Shown piece by piece: positions 1 through 9,743 of a stretch of DNA of 64,000 nt (its first letter is position 1; each line of letters opens with the position of its first letter). The translations under genes were made by a program, and so were the position numbers. This DNA comes from Saccharomycopsis crataegensis (taxonomy: Eukaryota > Ascomycota > Saccharomycetes > Ascoideales > Saccharomycopsidaceae): positions 62,001-126,000 of the forward strand of contig NW_027043819.1 of assembly GCF_037102585.1 (NCBI RefSeq), written 5' to 3'. The notes below the pieces were generated by a model. That model was not told where the DNA came from. It did not search any database and worked only from the letters and a program-made list of their open reading frames with translations.

Positions 1-3000
1 CATCAACACTGGTCATTGTGCCAGTGCTGCTCATTGGATATTTAGAGGCTTCATCGCCCAATATGTTATCATTGATGGACTTAATATCATTGATTGGCGC
101 TGTAGTCGGCGGAGTCGAAACCTCAGTAGTACTGTCAAATTCATCATAGTCATCATCTTCCATTGGGTCTTCCCTCCTTTTAGGTGTCACTGGTTCATGC
201 CCCGAGTCTAATGCATTCCTTACTTCATCCTTCATCAGATATGTGCTTAGACCATCGGATAAATCACTCAATAAAGAGTTACTTCTTGTGCTTCTGGCAT
301 TTCCATTAGTATTTAGTAAAGTTTCGCTATCATTAATATTATATTTCAATGATACTAACGAAGAAGAACTGGCCTTAGAAAATAAATCCGAATCGGGATC
401 AGCAAAGCCCATAGAAAGTTTTTTATCTGCTTCATTTTTATCCTCATTGGTGAACTTAACTTTCTTCTTGGCGCTGACACTTCTCGTTGGGCTGCAGATA
501 TCTTTTTCGCTGAGCATGGAAGCACGGTCATCCTTGGCATTGGCCGTGGCTACCGCAGCTCCATAAAGTTCATTAGAATAAGTAACCCACAAGACCAACG
601 TATCAATTGATGAAACACGAAGTTGAACATCAACTACCAACTTTGATCCATCAGAGTGTCTACCATAGATACCCTTCGAATTTAGAAACAACTCGTCTTC
701 AATTTCTTCTTCTGACATATCATGAAAGTTTCCATCATCACCTTCGGTGTGGAGCTTGTCATCATCAGCAGAATCTATCTTCAATTTGATTGGAGTGCGT
801 AGATTGGAAATACCTACGTCTTTAGCTCTTCTTCTCTCCACAATTCTATGAGCCTCAAACTTAGCTTGAATTCTTCTAAAAAAGTGTTCAGGCAACACTA
901 ATCCTGGTAATAGATATTTTTTGGGGTTTTCTCTGACTCTTTCTGGGGTGGATTTGTTAACCAAATCATTTAAGAAATTCACCATCTTTTTCGTAGAGGA
1001 GGAATACTCAATCAATTTAGTGAAATTCGGAATGATAGTGTTGATGGGTTGACCTATTAAGTCCCCATGGCCAAATAAATTCTTGGATATGGATCGATTG
1101 TAAGACAAAATATTATAGTTAGAGGCAGAAATGATAAAAATCCCTGCAATATAAGGCAAAGTATGGATCTTCAACACCATTTCCTTGTCACTTACTGGAG
1201 AAGAAAGTACTGCACAAGGTAAATTATTGTGTTGAAGATTGAGAGTGAAATATCTGTTGTCATTAATTCTTGCCATTTTCTCACTCATGCTAGCGGAATC
1301 AAGATTTTGTAGTTTCTTGTCAAGTGATTTAGAAATTTCGTTCAATGATCGAGCTTGTTTATCACAATAGCCTAATCCAGTCATCAATTTCCCAGTCACT
1401 TCATTAATTTTAGTAACTTTCCAAGATTCTCCATCATCAACAATACTTAAATCTATTGCAGAGCATGGAATTTTATCAAACATTAAAATGATCATTTCAT
1501 TCTTCTTCTTAGCCCACAAAGAACACCATTGGATCTCTTTCTGTTCAGCATCAGATTCTTCCAAAGATACCTGAGATTTTACCGCAACGATTTCCCCCGC
1601 AAAAATAATATCTTTGTTGTAATGGTTCGACCTATTTATTGGCGATTGATTGTCTTTATCTCCGGCCAAGCGCTTCATCAACTTTTGCAAAACAAAATCT
1701 TTGGAATTATCTGCAATCAAGTCCATCAAGCCTAGCCGTTTTACTTCAGATCCTTTATTTTTGATTCCAAAAATCAATGTTGATAAATCATTGACTGCCC
1801 GTAACTTCCAAGGGGAGCTTGTATCACAAGTAATGATTGCTTGAGGGCTCAGATTTTTGGAAGTAGACAAAGAATGGAAGGGTCTGGTAGTAGAAAAATT
1901 GATTGTTGGACGCAAATTGCTGAAAGAAACTGAATAATCATCCGGGGTTTGTGGCGAAGATACTGGAGGAGATGATTTCACTGCTGAATCATCAAAAGAA
2001 CTGAACTTTTTCAATGGGATTCTGACTGGTGGTTCAAGTCTTAATGCTAGTTTATTTGAAGAACTACTGAAGCTAGATATTCTTCTTTTATCAGATGCAG
2101 TCAAGTACTTTGGCTCTATCGTCGAATAATGATTATGATTATTATTGTGCTGGCACAGGGCGGCTGAAGAAATGTTCCGATTGAGGTTCACGGTGTTATT
2201 AGTAGAAATAGATTCATAAAATGGAGTGGCCAAGGCATATAAAAGTTTGCGCTGAAGCATTTGCTCTTTTGACTCGTCATTCATGTTACTAAGGGATAAA
2301 TTATGAAGATTTAAAGCCAATGCGCCTTCTTGTGATGAGCCTGAACCGTCGGAACTCAACATTTTGATCATCGATTTCAATTTATCACGGATGTTCTCAT
2401 AAATTGGTACATCTTGATTGGACGTATTTGGGTTTCTAGTAATCATTGATGCTGTAGATAGTGATCTTTCGGGTAATGGTCTGGTTGACTTCGAATACAT
2501 TTCCACATCTTTTGGCTTAATTCGAACATTGTTTAAAAGGAAAGGGGTATTCAAAGAGCTAGACCTTTTGGTGAATTTTGAAGGGTTATTTGCGTTGTCT
2601 AAAGAACCCAGTGAGGGCGATAGTAAACTATTATCAGATGAAGCAAAGGACTTGCCTGTTGAAGTTCTGCGAAGTGGTGGGTTATTTTCTCGAAAGAATG
2701 CCGCCAATGCCGCACTAGAAGCATTGGTTTCGATTTTGATTTGATTTTTCTGTTTTTGCAAAGAATGGCTACCATTATCGCTGAGCGGATCCATCGCAGC
2801 TCCGAGAGATCGATATTCATTATAATCAGGATTTTTGCAGTCTGTAAGGTGGTCTTCTTGTTGAGAAATGTTGAGTAATCCCTTGTTTGAGGATGGCGAT
2901 CTAATTTTAGGGTTGAACAAAGCATTAGTGTTGTTAATTGGGGTCTGCGGAGGGGATTCTGATAAAGCATCAGGAGAAACACTTTGGAGGGACAATATTA

Positions 3001-3403
3001 ATTCGGGACGTTCAATCAAAATTTCTAAAGATCTTTTGAGAACATTCAACCTTAAAGCCAAAGAGTTTGGGGAAAGATGAGCATACGAATAGGCATTTGT
3101 TGATTCTGTTGGGAAATTTAATATTTCATTAGTGCATTGGAAAAGGGATTGTTGATGATTATTATTAGAAGCTGATGGGTGGAGGTGATTGCTATGATAA
3201 TTCACCTGTGATGAGAACGAAGAAGGTCGCAAAAGGGAATTGCCATCGAATTGGTCCTCGTCTTCCTCTTCATCTTGGAAGTAGAACTTGGAAGAGTGCG
3301 GCTTTATTGAATTAGTCTGCATCTGCTTGGTTGGTAGTGTATTGGAAGTGATGTTGTTGGAATATGAAGGATTTGCATTTTTTGGAAAAGAAGGACCACT
3401 CAT
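1..3403 (-). CDS. PSK1: PAS-domain serine/threonine kinase (Psk1/Psk2-like), N-terminal part
   Basis: The reading frame opens at an ATG at 3403 and stays open to the left edge (1134 codons seen), so the C-terminal kinase domain lies outside the window. PAS kinases of this family coordinate sugar flux, glycogen synthesis and translation in the yeast cytosol. The first 500 residues are low-complexity and rich in Ser and Asn, with an acidic patch (EDEEDED-like) near residue 40. A PAS domain follows at about residues 515-640. Its PWKL..AVNDL start, GLMDLI core and SLWAKKKNEMIILMFDKIPC end match the Psk1/Psk2 PAS domain closely. A second PAS-like stretch (YIAGIFIISASNYNILSYN) lies at about 745-800. 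The family assignment is firm. Psk1 versus Psk2 cannot be decided, because many yeasts have only one copy and the symbol is a convenience. The catalytic domain is inferred, not seen. Confidence 0.83.
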   Translation of the reverse strand, partial: MSGPSFPKNANPSYSNNITSNTLPTKQMQTNSIKPHSSKFYFQDEEEDEDQFDGNSLLRPSSFSSQVNYHSNHLHPSASNNNHQQSLFQCTNEILNFPTESTNAYSYAHLSPNSLALRLNVLKRSLEILIERPELILSLQSVSPDALSESPPQTPINNTNALFNPKIRSPSSNKGLLNISQQEDHLTDCKNPDYNEYRSLGAAMDPLSDNGSHSLQKQKNQIKIETNASSAALAAFFRENNPPLRRTSTGKSFASSDNSLLSPSLGSLDNANNPSKFTKRSSSLNTPFLLNNVRIKPKDVEMYSKSTRPLPERSLSTASMITRNPNTSNQDVPIYENIRDKLKSMIKMLSSDGSGSSQEGALALNLHNLSLSNMNDESKEQMLQRKLLYALATPFYESISTNNTVNLNRNISSAALCQHNNNHNHYSTIEPKYLTASDKRRISSFSSSSNKLALRLEPPVRIPLKKFSSFDDSAVKSSPPVSSPQTPDDYSVSFSNLRPTINFSTTRPFHSLSTSKNLSPQAIITCDTSSPWKLRAVNDLSTLIFGIKNKGSEVKRLGLMDLIADNSKDFVLQKLMKRLAGDKDNQSPINRSNHYNKDIIFAGEIVAVKSQVSLEESDAEQKEIQWCSLWAKKKNEMIILMFDKIPCSAIDLSIVDDGESWKVTKINEVTGKLMTGLGYCDKQARSLNEISKSLDKKLQNLDSASMSEKMARINDNRYFTLNLQHNNLPCAVLSSPVSDKEMVLKIHTLPYIAGIFIISASNYNILSYNRSISKNLFGHGDLIGQPINTIIPNFTKLIEYSSSTKKMVNFLNDLVNKSTPERVRENPKKYLLPGLVLPEHFFRRIQAKFEAHRIVERRRAKDVGISNLRTPIKLKIDSADDDKLHTEGDDGNFHDMSEEEIEDELFLNSKGIYGRHSDGSKLVVDVQLRVSSIDTLVLWVTYSNELYGAAVATANAKDDRASMLSEKDICSPTRSVSAKKKVKFTNEDKNEADKKLSMGFADPDSDLFSKASSSSLVSLKYNINDSETLLNTNGNARSTRSNSLLSDLSDGLSTYLMKDEVRNALDSGHEPVTPKRREDPMEDDDYDEFDSTTEVSTPPTTAPINDIKSINDNILGDEASKYPMSSTGTMTSVD

Positions 3404-4288
3404 GTATTAAATCTATTTTTATATCTTGCGAGATACCGTGCAGCGCGGTTAGTGGGATATATATGAAGGAAAACAGAAATTTGCTCTTTTGCTCTTGCGT
3501 GAATTGCTTGCTTTATGAAATATTAATCAGTTGATTTATTATTAGTATTTGGTTTTTATGAATTTTGGTTGCTGGTTATGCAGCGGCATTGAAGGAAAAT
3601 GATGAGAAGATGATAATGTCCTTGCTGTTAACGATAATAACAATATTTTGAATGTTTTTGCAAAAAAATATTTTTTTTTTTTTCGAAGGAAAATTTCTTT
3701 GCTCGTCACGTGGAGAGAGTGGGCTTATTTCGACCATTCTCGTTATTGTCTCTGACATCCCCTTTAGTTGAAAGATATACATACTATGGAGGAAGAAATA
3801 AACAATGTAGATTGTTACTCCTCCCGGGATAGGAAACACATATTATCATTGGACTGTATCAACAGATAAAATACCATAGGACTTTGAGTGATGATGTCAT
3901 CTGATGGTCTTTTTCTCTCTGGGACAACTACTGGTTCAAATATCAGTTATCCATGCCCCAATGCAAAAGCTATGCTGCAATTTATTCCCACCTGGTGCCA
4001 TCATCATTTTTCTTCGTACTTATCTATTGTCCAGCTTAATCATCCTCTATTATACTGTGGAGTAGGCCTGTTGCAATCAACATTAGTTCATGCATGTCAA
4101 TGTGCGTGTCAAATAACTGCATAAACGCTTTTTGGTCCCCCATCTCTACACCGATAAGTTACAAATAGTAATCTAAACAAAACATTCATAAGTACGTACA
4201 GGGTCATATATAGCGATCTATGCTTTTTTTGGGTCGTAACAAAACTAAAGCAAAAAGAAAGAAAAAAAAATAAAACACAAGAAAGCAA
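3404..4288. other. Intergenic: PAS-kinase promoter and YHB1 3' region
   Basis: This 0.9 kb lies upstream of the PAS-kinase gene and downstream of YHB1. It is AT-rich, with poly-T near 3665 and poly-A near 4260. The open frames on either strand (3576-3839 minus, 3888-4124 plus) have no recognisable protein features. I see no RNA gene. Confidence 0.6.
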
Positions 4289-5446
4289 TCATACGTTGGT
4301 TGGACCAAAGAATTCAGAACGGATTTCGGTGATATCGTGCTTCTTCAATTCTTCACGAACAAAGTCCATGTATCCAATTGGCCCAAGCATGTAAACATCA
4401 AAGTCTTTATGAGAAAATTCGAAGTCTTTGGCACTGAGTCTATTGTTCTCATTGGAGAAGAATTCATTGAATGTGAAATTGTTGTATTTGCCTTGGAGTT
4501 CTTTGAAATATTCACCGAATGGTCTTTGCTCTTGGGATTTGTTAGAGTAGAATAAGGTCACTTTTCTGTTCAGAGCTAAAGCTTTTTCAAGAATTGGAAT
4601 GATTGGAGTAATACCGATCCCCCCGGCAAATAACAAAACATCGTTGGTGAAGTCTTGGTAAGTAAAGGTACCGTTTGGCGGAGCAACCTTGAACTTGTCT
4701 CCTGCTTTCAATTGCTCATTGATATAAGTGGAAACTTTTCCTTCGTCCAATTTCTTCACAGAAATTCTGTATTCATTGCTGTTTGGATACTGGGAGATGG
4801 AATATTCTCTAGATTTTTCAATATCATCACCAGGAATGGTAAAACGGAATCCCAAATATTGACCGTGCAATGGCAAACTGATTTTGGAACCGTCAGATGG
4901 GGTGAAGTATACTGATTTAATATCCTTGGCTTCTTCCTCAATCTTTGTGACAGTGAATTCTTTAAAACCATTCCATGGTTGCTTTTGATACTGTTCCCAT
5001 TCGGCGTTGATAAGAATTTGCGCCAAATTACCATAAGCAGTCGACCAGGCGGTGACGAATTCTGGAGTGGCAATTTCAGGGCCCAAAAGTTTACCCATGG
5101 TGCTAATAAGAGAGTTACCAACAATTGGGTAATGTTCTGCTTTAATTTGCAAACCGACATGCTTGGTGACGATTTGTTGAACAAACGCAGTCAATGGGGC
5201 CAAGTCATCGATGTTTTTGGCGTAATTGAGTAAGGCAAATGCCAAGACTTTTGGCTGTCTGAAATTCTTTTGGTTAGTTTCGTTGAAGAAAGGCTTGACC
5301 TCTGCGTAAGTTTCCAACATGTAGTTGTAGAAAGCCTTGGTGAGGTCAACCCCTGACAGTTCGAGAATGGGGATAGATGCTTTGATCAAATCCTTTTGTG
5401 GAATGGTAAGGTCTTTGATTTCGTAGAGTTGAGGAGCAGCAGACAT
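4289..5446 (-). CDS. YHB1: Flavohemoglobin / nitric oxide dioxygenase
   Basis: This 385-residue protein uses O2 and NAD(P)H to oxidise nitric oxide to nitrate, protecting the cell from nitrosative stress in the cytosol and mitochondrial matrix. The globin domain fills residues 1-150. The distal B10 tyrosine is Y40 (AFYNYML) and the proximal heme histidine is H96 in the KHVGLQIKAEHY segment. An FAD-binding barrel follows, with the RxYS motif REYS at 213-216. The NAD(P)H domain has GGIGITP at 275-281 and a C-terminal EFFGP. The length is typical of the family (about 390-400). The usual CGP of the nicotinamide site is LGP here (354-356), a mild variation. The start ATG is the first in frame and gives the expected N-terminus. 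The next gene downstream on the same strand is the PAS kinase, with its own promoter. In other yeasts such genes are NO-induced, but I found no clear operator. Confidence 0.96.
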   Translation of the reverse strand: MSAAPQLYEIKDLTIPQKDLIKASIPILELSGVDLTKAFYNYMLETYAEVKPFFNETNQKNFRQPKVLAFALLNYAKNIDDLAPLTAFVQQIVTKHVGLQIKAEHYPIVGNSLISTMGKLLGPEIATPEFVTAWSTAYGNLAQILINAEWEQYQKQPWNGFKEFTVTKIEEEAKDIKSVYFTPSDGSKISLPLHGQYLGFRFTIPGDDIEKSREYSISQYPNSNEYRISVKKLDEGKVSTYINEQLKAGDKFKVAPPNGTFTYQDFTNDVLLFAGGIGITPIIPILEKALALNRKVTLFYSNKSQEQRPFGEYFKELQGKYNNFTFNEFFSNENNRLSAKDFEFSHKDFDVYMLGPIGYMDFVREELKKHDITEIRSEFFGPTNV

Positions 5447-7374
5447 CTTTGATTTATTTTGATGATTTGTATGTTATAATTATGATTAACAAAACCGTTT
5501 ATATCGTTTTCTGTAAGTCAAGTAGGTAACTCCTGCCAATTTATAATTGTTAGAAATGAGCTATATAAAAAAAACTAAAGAACACAAAACAAGGTTCGAA
5601 GTAACATCAAAACAAGGTCATTTTTTCCTTCTTTCTCAATGCCCCGGCAATCTCCGTGAACCAGCAAAAATAGCATTGTTTTCGTCGATCATGCCTTTTG
5701 TTCATTTTTTTTTCCCTCTTGACGCGAGTCTCGTATGATATTTTTCCTTTTTTTTTTTGGATGATGGTGTTATTGTGATTTGCCCATCCAATGACAGAGC
5801 ACTTATTTGTGATCCATTATTGACCCAAAAGCACTCCGAAGGAAAAAAAAAAAAAAAAAGAAATAAACAATCCCATCATCATTGTGGCAGAGGTTTATAA
5901 GAGAATATACATTCCTTCTACAAATTTACTAAGAAAAATAGGCGTCGGCACTTAGGATATATTGGTTATACTAAATGCGGTTTACACGTTTTTTCCCGTT
6001 GGCCTTTTTTTGAAATCAAATAAGACTAAACAACCTGACATAACACATTTATTCATCGCATCTCTCAAAAAAAAAAAATAAAAAAAAGAAACCAGCAAAA
6101 AAGAAATAGCCTCATGTTGTTGTGGCACATTGCAGAAAATTGTCCGAGAAAAACTTTAACAATCGGTCTAGAGAGATGGCCGATAGTATGACCCATAGAT
6201 ATATAGATATATAGACAGCACTGTTGACAGTGTGATCGTTTATTCCCGGATTAATAACTGTGAGCGATGCAAGTGATGATTCTACCGCCAATTCTTCCGA
6301 GATATTACTGCTCAAATAATTACTCATGAAAAAAGAAAGAAAGAAAAAAGTAACACCAGCTTTGTAGCAGCAAAATAAGGCTTGACTGATGAAACGGACA
6401 TGTACCGGCAACGAGAGTAATACTTATTTATGATTTCAACTTGTTTTTTCTCTTGTTTTTATAAACATCATATATGAAATGAGAGAAATTTTGCTGACCC
6501 TGAGAAAGGTTCATTACGCCAAACGGCCGAATTTTGATAATAATTAAAAGTATCACAGATTAATTTAACTAGAAAACTGGAACAAACCCTGGTCATAAAT
6601 GATTCAAAAAAGCCATTCCTGCTCTGTTTTTTTTTTTTTTTTTTTTTTTGCCATCTTGAATTGAGCTCTTCTCACGTCAAATTGTAGGACCCTGTCTTAT
6701 CTTCTAGGCGCTTATTTGTGCAGTGTATACTGTATGTGTGTGAGAAGTGTCTCAGCGTGCTGGTGGGTCCCGGTCCGTCTTGCTCTCTCTCTCAGCAGGC
6801 CCATTGAAGGGCGTACTAGATTTATTTTAAGATGAATTGGTAATTTATATGGTTAATTGGTTTGGTAGTCTCTAAAGATTAAATTAGACTAAATGATTAC
6901 AAGAACCATGTAGGCAGCACACAACAAATGATCGGCTTACCAATATGGCGGTGCACGACAACCCGGTTGGGGAGGATGATCCTTTAGAACTGGAAACTAA
7001 ATAGGTGACCCAATATACCGCGGTGATGGTATGTGCCAACTGCTATAACTTTACCAACTAAAATATAGAGAAATGGAACCCTTGTAATATATTTTCCATT
7101 CATTACTATTTTTCAATGTATTTACCCACACAAAATGAAAGAATACCAAATAACAATAACAATGTGTTGCTAATAAATGCTACGGGCGACTACTTGTTTT
7201 GCATACCCATACTTCCGCATGTTTCAAAGGAGGGACCGATTTCCTGGATTCATAAAGATCCACACGACTAATATATAAATGTGCGGTCCTACTCCGCTTT
7301 TGGTGTTTTTTAAGCTCTTTTTTTTTTCTGTTTTACCTTATTTCACAAAACTTTATCGTTCAAAAAATTCAATA
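5447..7374. other. Intergenic: divergent promoters of YHB1 and a small Ser-rich gene
   Basis: This 1.9 kb separates divergent genes. It holds several A/T tracts (5740-5760, 5845-5860, 6068-6090 and a long poly-T at 6629-6651) and a CCAATGA at 5788-5794. A TATA-like run (TAATATATAAAT) at 7269-7280 lies about 100 bp before the next ATG. The minus-strand open frame at 6112-6411 starts with TTG and looks like chance. I see no RNA gene. Confidence 0.6.
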
Positions 7375-7659
7375 ATGGGCCACCACTCTACAACAACCGA
7401 TATTACCGATACCCCATCCTACAAATCAGAAATGTCCATTTTGGATGGTTTTCTAGTCACTACCGGTAGTGATGACCAGACCAATGCCTTGACTGCAACT
7501 GACAATTCCACGCTTTCCACTTCTATTGTTAGCTCTTCTTCCAGCGACGCCAGCTCTTCTCAAGATACTTCCAGTGCCTCAGGTATGGCCGCCCAACAAG
7601 GATTTCAAATGATTGGTGCCGGTGCTATGATGGTTGGTGTCGGCTTGGTGTTGTTGTGA
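7375..7659 (+). CDS. Small Ser/Thr-rich protein with GPI-like or tail-anchor C-terminus
   Basis: I do not recognise this 94-residue protein. The frame stays open upstream to an ATG at 7279, but that ATG lies inside the TATA-like run (7269-7280). The ATG at 7375, after a pyrimidine-rich leader, is the more likely start. Codons are those of a well-expressed yeast gene (GGT, GCC, ACC, TCC, TTG). Residues 35-66 are rich in Ser and Thr (runs such as SSSSSDASSS). The last 16 residues are Gly/Ala/Met/Leu-rich and hydrophobic (GAGAMMVGVGLVLL) and end at the stop codon. This resembles a GPI-attachment signal or a tail anchor. No signal peptide follows the 7375 start. Starting at 7279 would add a hydrophobic N-terminus, but its Phe codons come from the poly-T leader. 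It could be a small cell-wall protein, a tail-anchored protein, or neither. Confidence 0.55.
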   Translation: MGHHSTTTDITDTPSYKSEMSILDGFLVTTGSDDQTNALTATDNSTLSTSIVSSSSSDASSSQDTSSASGMAAQQGFQMIGAGAMMVGVGLVLL

Positions 7660-8638
7660 TACGATAATAAGTTATATTTTAGTTTTTAGATCAAATCTTT
7701 CTTCCTGCTTTTTCAATGGTGTACTAATACTTCTTCAGCATCATGAATTAAATATAGATTCAAAAAAAAAAGAAAAAACTTTCATAGTCTACTTTGTAGA
7801 TGTTTGGCTGCATAGCATATGCTATGAGTAACATGCTTTCCCAGTTTCACGGGCTAACTATTTATCAGAATATTGGCTGAACTTGCCAGTCTGCTATTCC
7901 ATGTAGTACTCTCATGGTCATTTGAAGTTTACTATTAGAAAATTATTTTTTAGACAAATGAAATTTACATTTTACGTATTTCTTAGTCAATTTGTTTGTG
8001 GTATAAATGAGGTATCATTAGTTCATCTTAATGTTCTGTGCATTCAGTGTGCGGATCCCAACATCGTCTATTTGGCTTATTGCCTCCTTCTCAATCTCTT
8101 CTATACTTTTATTCTAGAAAAGCGAGCTCAAAATCTGAAATAAGTGACTCTCTTTTATATTTTAACTAAATTTTATTATGATATCGAATGAATTCTGATA
8201 AATCAAGCCAAGCGCACTCTTTTCAAAGGAATTTTTTATTATTATTTGTTTAGTAAATTGTCCGAACTGAGAAGAAGAACAGATACCCATGAGTATGTCA
8301 GACCATTAGCCAGTACAAAACAGCCCTATTATCTTTACATCTATTCTCTTAGTAAGCCGTTTGCCTTCATATGAACTGTTTCCTCAAGCTGTTTTGCGTT
8401 CTTAAGGTTAGGACAGAGCCACTACATCTTTGATGCTTTATCTATCTCTAATGTGTTCAAGACATGCCCCAAATCAGTCCCAGAGGGTCTGATAACTCGT
8501 AATGTCATAGTTCTTTTTCATTAGCTTCTTTTTAATACTGATGATTCATTAGATGGTATACGACAAGAATTCATACTTCAAGCTGACTGAGCTTAATTTT
8601 ATTTGATTTTATATTTCATATTAATTACAGATATACTC

Positions 8639-8917
8639 TGTCGGAGGAGTGTAATCATACATGCGAAAAGAAAACTCCGAATTAGGTCCTTCGGACATTG
8701 GCAAGAGGACGCTAGTACCATCACAGTCCATTACAGTATATTAATAAAAGGGCCTTAACCAGAGCCGTGTGTAACAATATGAGTTAGTGCGTGGTTCTGG
8801 GCATCAAATACTTTGTAGTGATAGATTTCTGTGAGGCATATAATAAATCAATAGATAGAAAACTGTCTAACGAATTAAGTCGATAACTAAATAATAAATA
8901 ATAATCTTTGACCGACA
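8639..8917. mobile_element. Possible old solo LTR (Ty-like retrotransposon fossil)
   Basis: A 279-bp segment in gene-free DNA begins with TGTCGG and ends with CCGACA. That is a perfect 6-bp terminal inverted repeat of the TG...CA form used by yeast LTR retrotransposons, at a length typical for their LTRs. A TATA-like AATAAAAGG lies about 100 bp in. No matching 5-bp target duplication is seen, and no internal retroelement sequence adjoins it. If real, it is an old solo LTR left by recombination. The family cannot be told from the sequence, and a second copy was not found in the window. Confidence 0.38.
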
Positions 8918-9562
8918 ATCCCACCGCACTGCCAATTGCACGGCCGCCGGAGAAATGGGGGAAAAGCCGTCGAGTGACGAGACTTTACACGTGACGGCGA
9001 CAACACCAAGAGGCCAAAAATATAATATCGTGTATGATGGCGGGGTTGTTGCTATATTGCAATAGAAGCGTTGGCAATGGATTTTGTAGCACTTTCTAAG
9101 CCATATTTTCTATCAATGGCAATGCACTGCCTTCCCGAACACAAAATATCGTTGCAATTTATCTAATCTGTCAACATGCGCTCCAGAATCCTGTCAAACT
9201 AAGTTAGTTCTTCAAGGCGCAATGTCCCAACTTCAGTGCGTGAAAATAAAAGATCTATAGCATGAGGTCTGTTAATTTTTATAACAGTTTTTTTGGGTGG
9301 GCAATATATATATGTTTACATAAATACATGGATTGGTATATGATGCGTCGAGGAACTTTCCTGTGTCGCAGGGCAGTGGAAAAGTTACCAAGTTGAAACA
9401 AAAAAAAAAAGCCGGTCGAGAAGTGAAACCCTGCGAGAAGCCCCAAGCGAATAATACAGAATAACCCATTTAAACTAATAAGTAAACCAATCTATCCACC
9501 CTCCTACGAGTACATGATGTTATTACAGAAATATCCTTCTGGTGATGGTATCTCATCACCAC

Positions 9563-9568
9563 CACGTG
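9563..9568. promoter_or_regulatory. CACGTG element before CDC19
   Basis: This perfect E-box palindrome lies about 180 bp upstream of the pyruvate kinase ATG. Another copy is at 8988-8993. In yeasts, bHLH factors (Tye7/Sgc1 for glycolysis, Cbf1, Pho4) bind this core. Glycolytic control by a Tye7-like factor is an inference from gene identity and position. Confidence 0.4.
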
Positions 9569-9743
9569 ACATCGAGGAGACCCCCAAACGGCCATTTTCC
9601 CTCTCATCAGTTGATGCCAGGACGATTTTTTTCTTAATTGCTTTAAATTTCCTGCACATCTCCTTCTCTTTTTCTTTCATATCTCCCGATAACAATAATT
9701 TTTATTTAATATTATCACATTTATCACCCATCAATAACTAACA

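Larger units (their letters stand above)
7660..9743. other. Intergenic: long upstream region of CDC19
   Basis: This 2.1 kb before the pyruvate kinase gene has no convincing gene. The possible solo LTR at 8639-8917 is listed separately. A GC-richer patch at 8938-9000 holds CGGCCGCCGG and a CACGTG (8988-8993). A second CACGTG lies at 9563-9568, about 180 bp before the ATG, and a pyrimidine-rich stretch lies at 9658-9688. Long upstream regions are usual for highly expressed glycolytic genes. Confidence 0.6.

Noticed and set aside
3888-4124. 78-codon plus-strand frame between the PAS kinase and YHB1
   Set aside because: It has no domain and no supporting context, and is likely a chance frame in the PAS-kinase promoter.
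6112-6411. 99-codon minus-strand frame
   Set aside because: It begins with TTG, lies in a promoter region and shows no family features.
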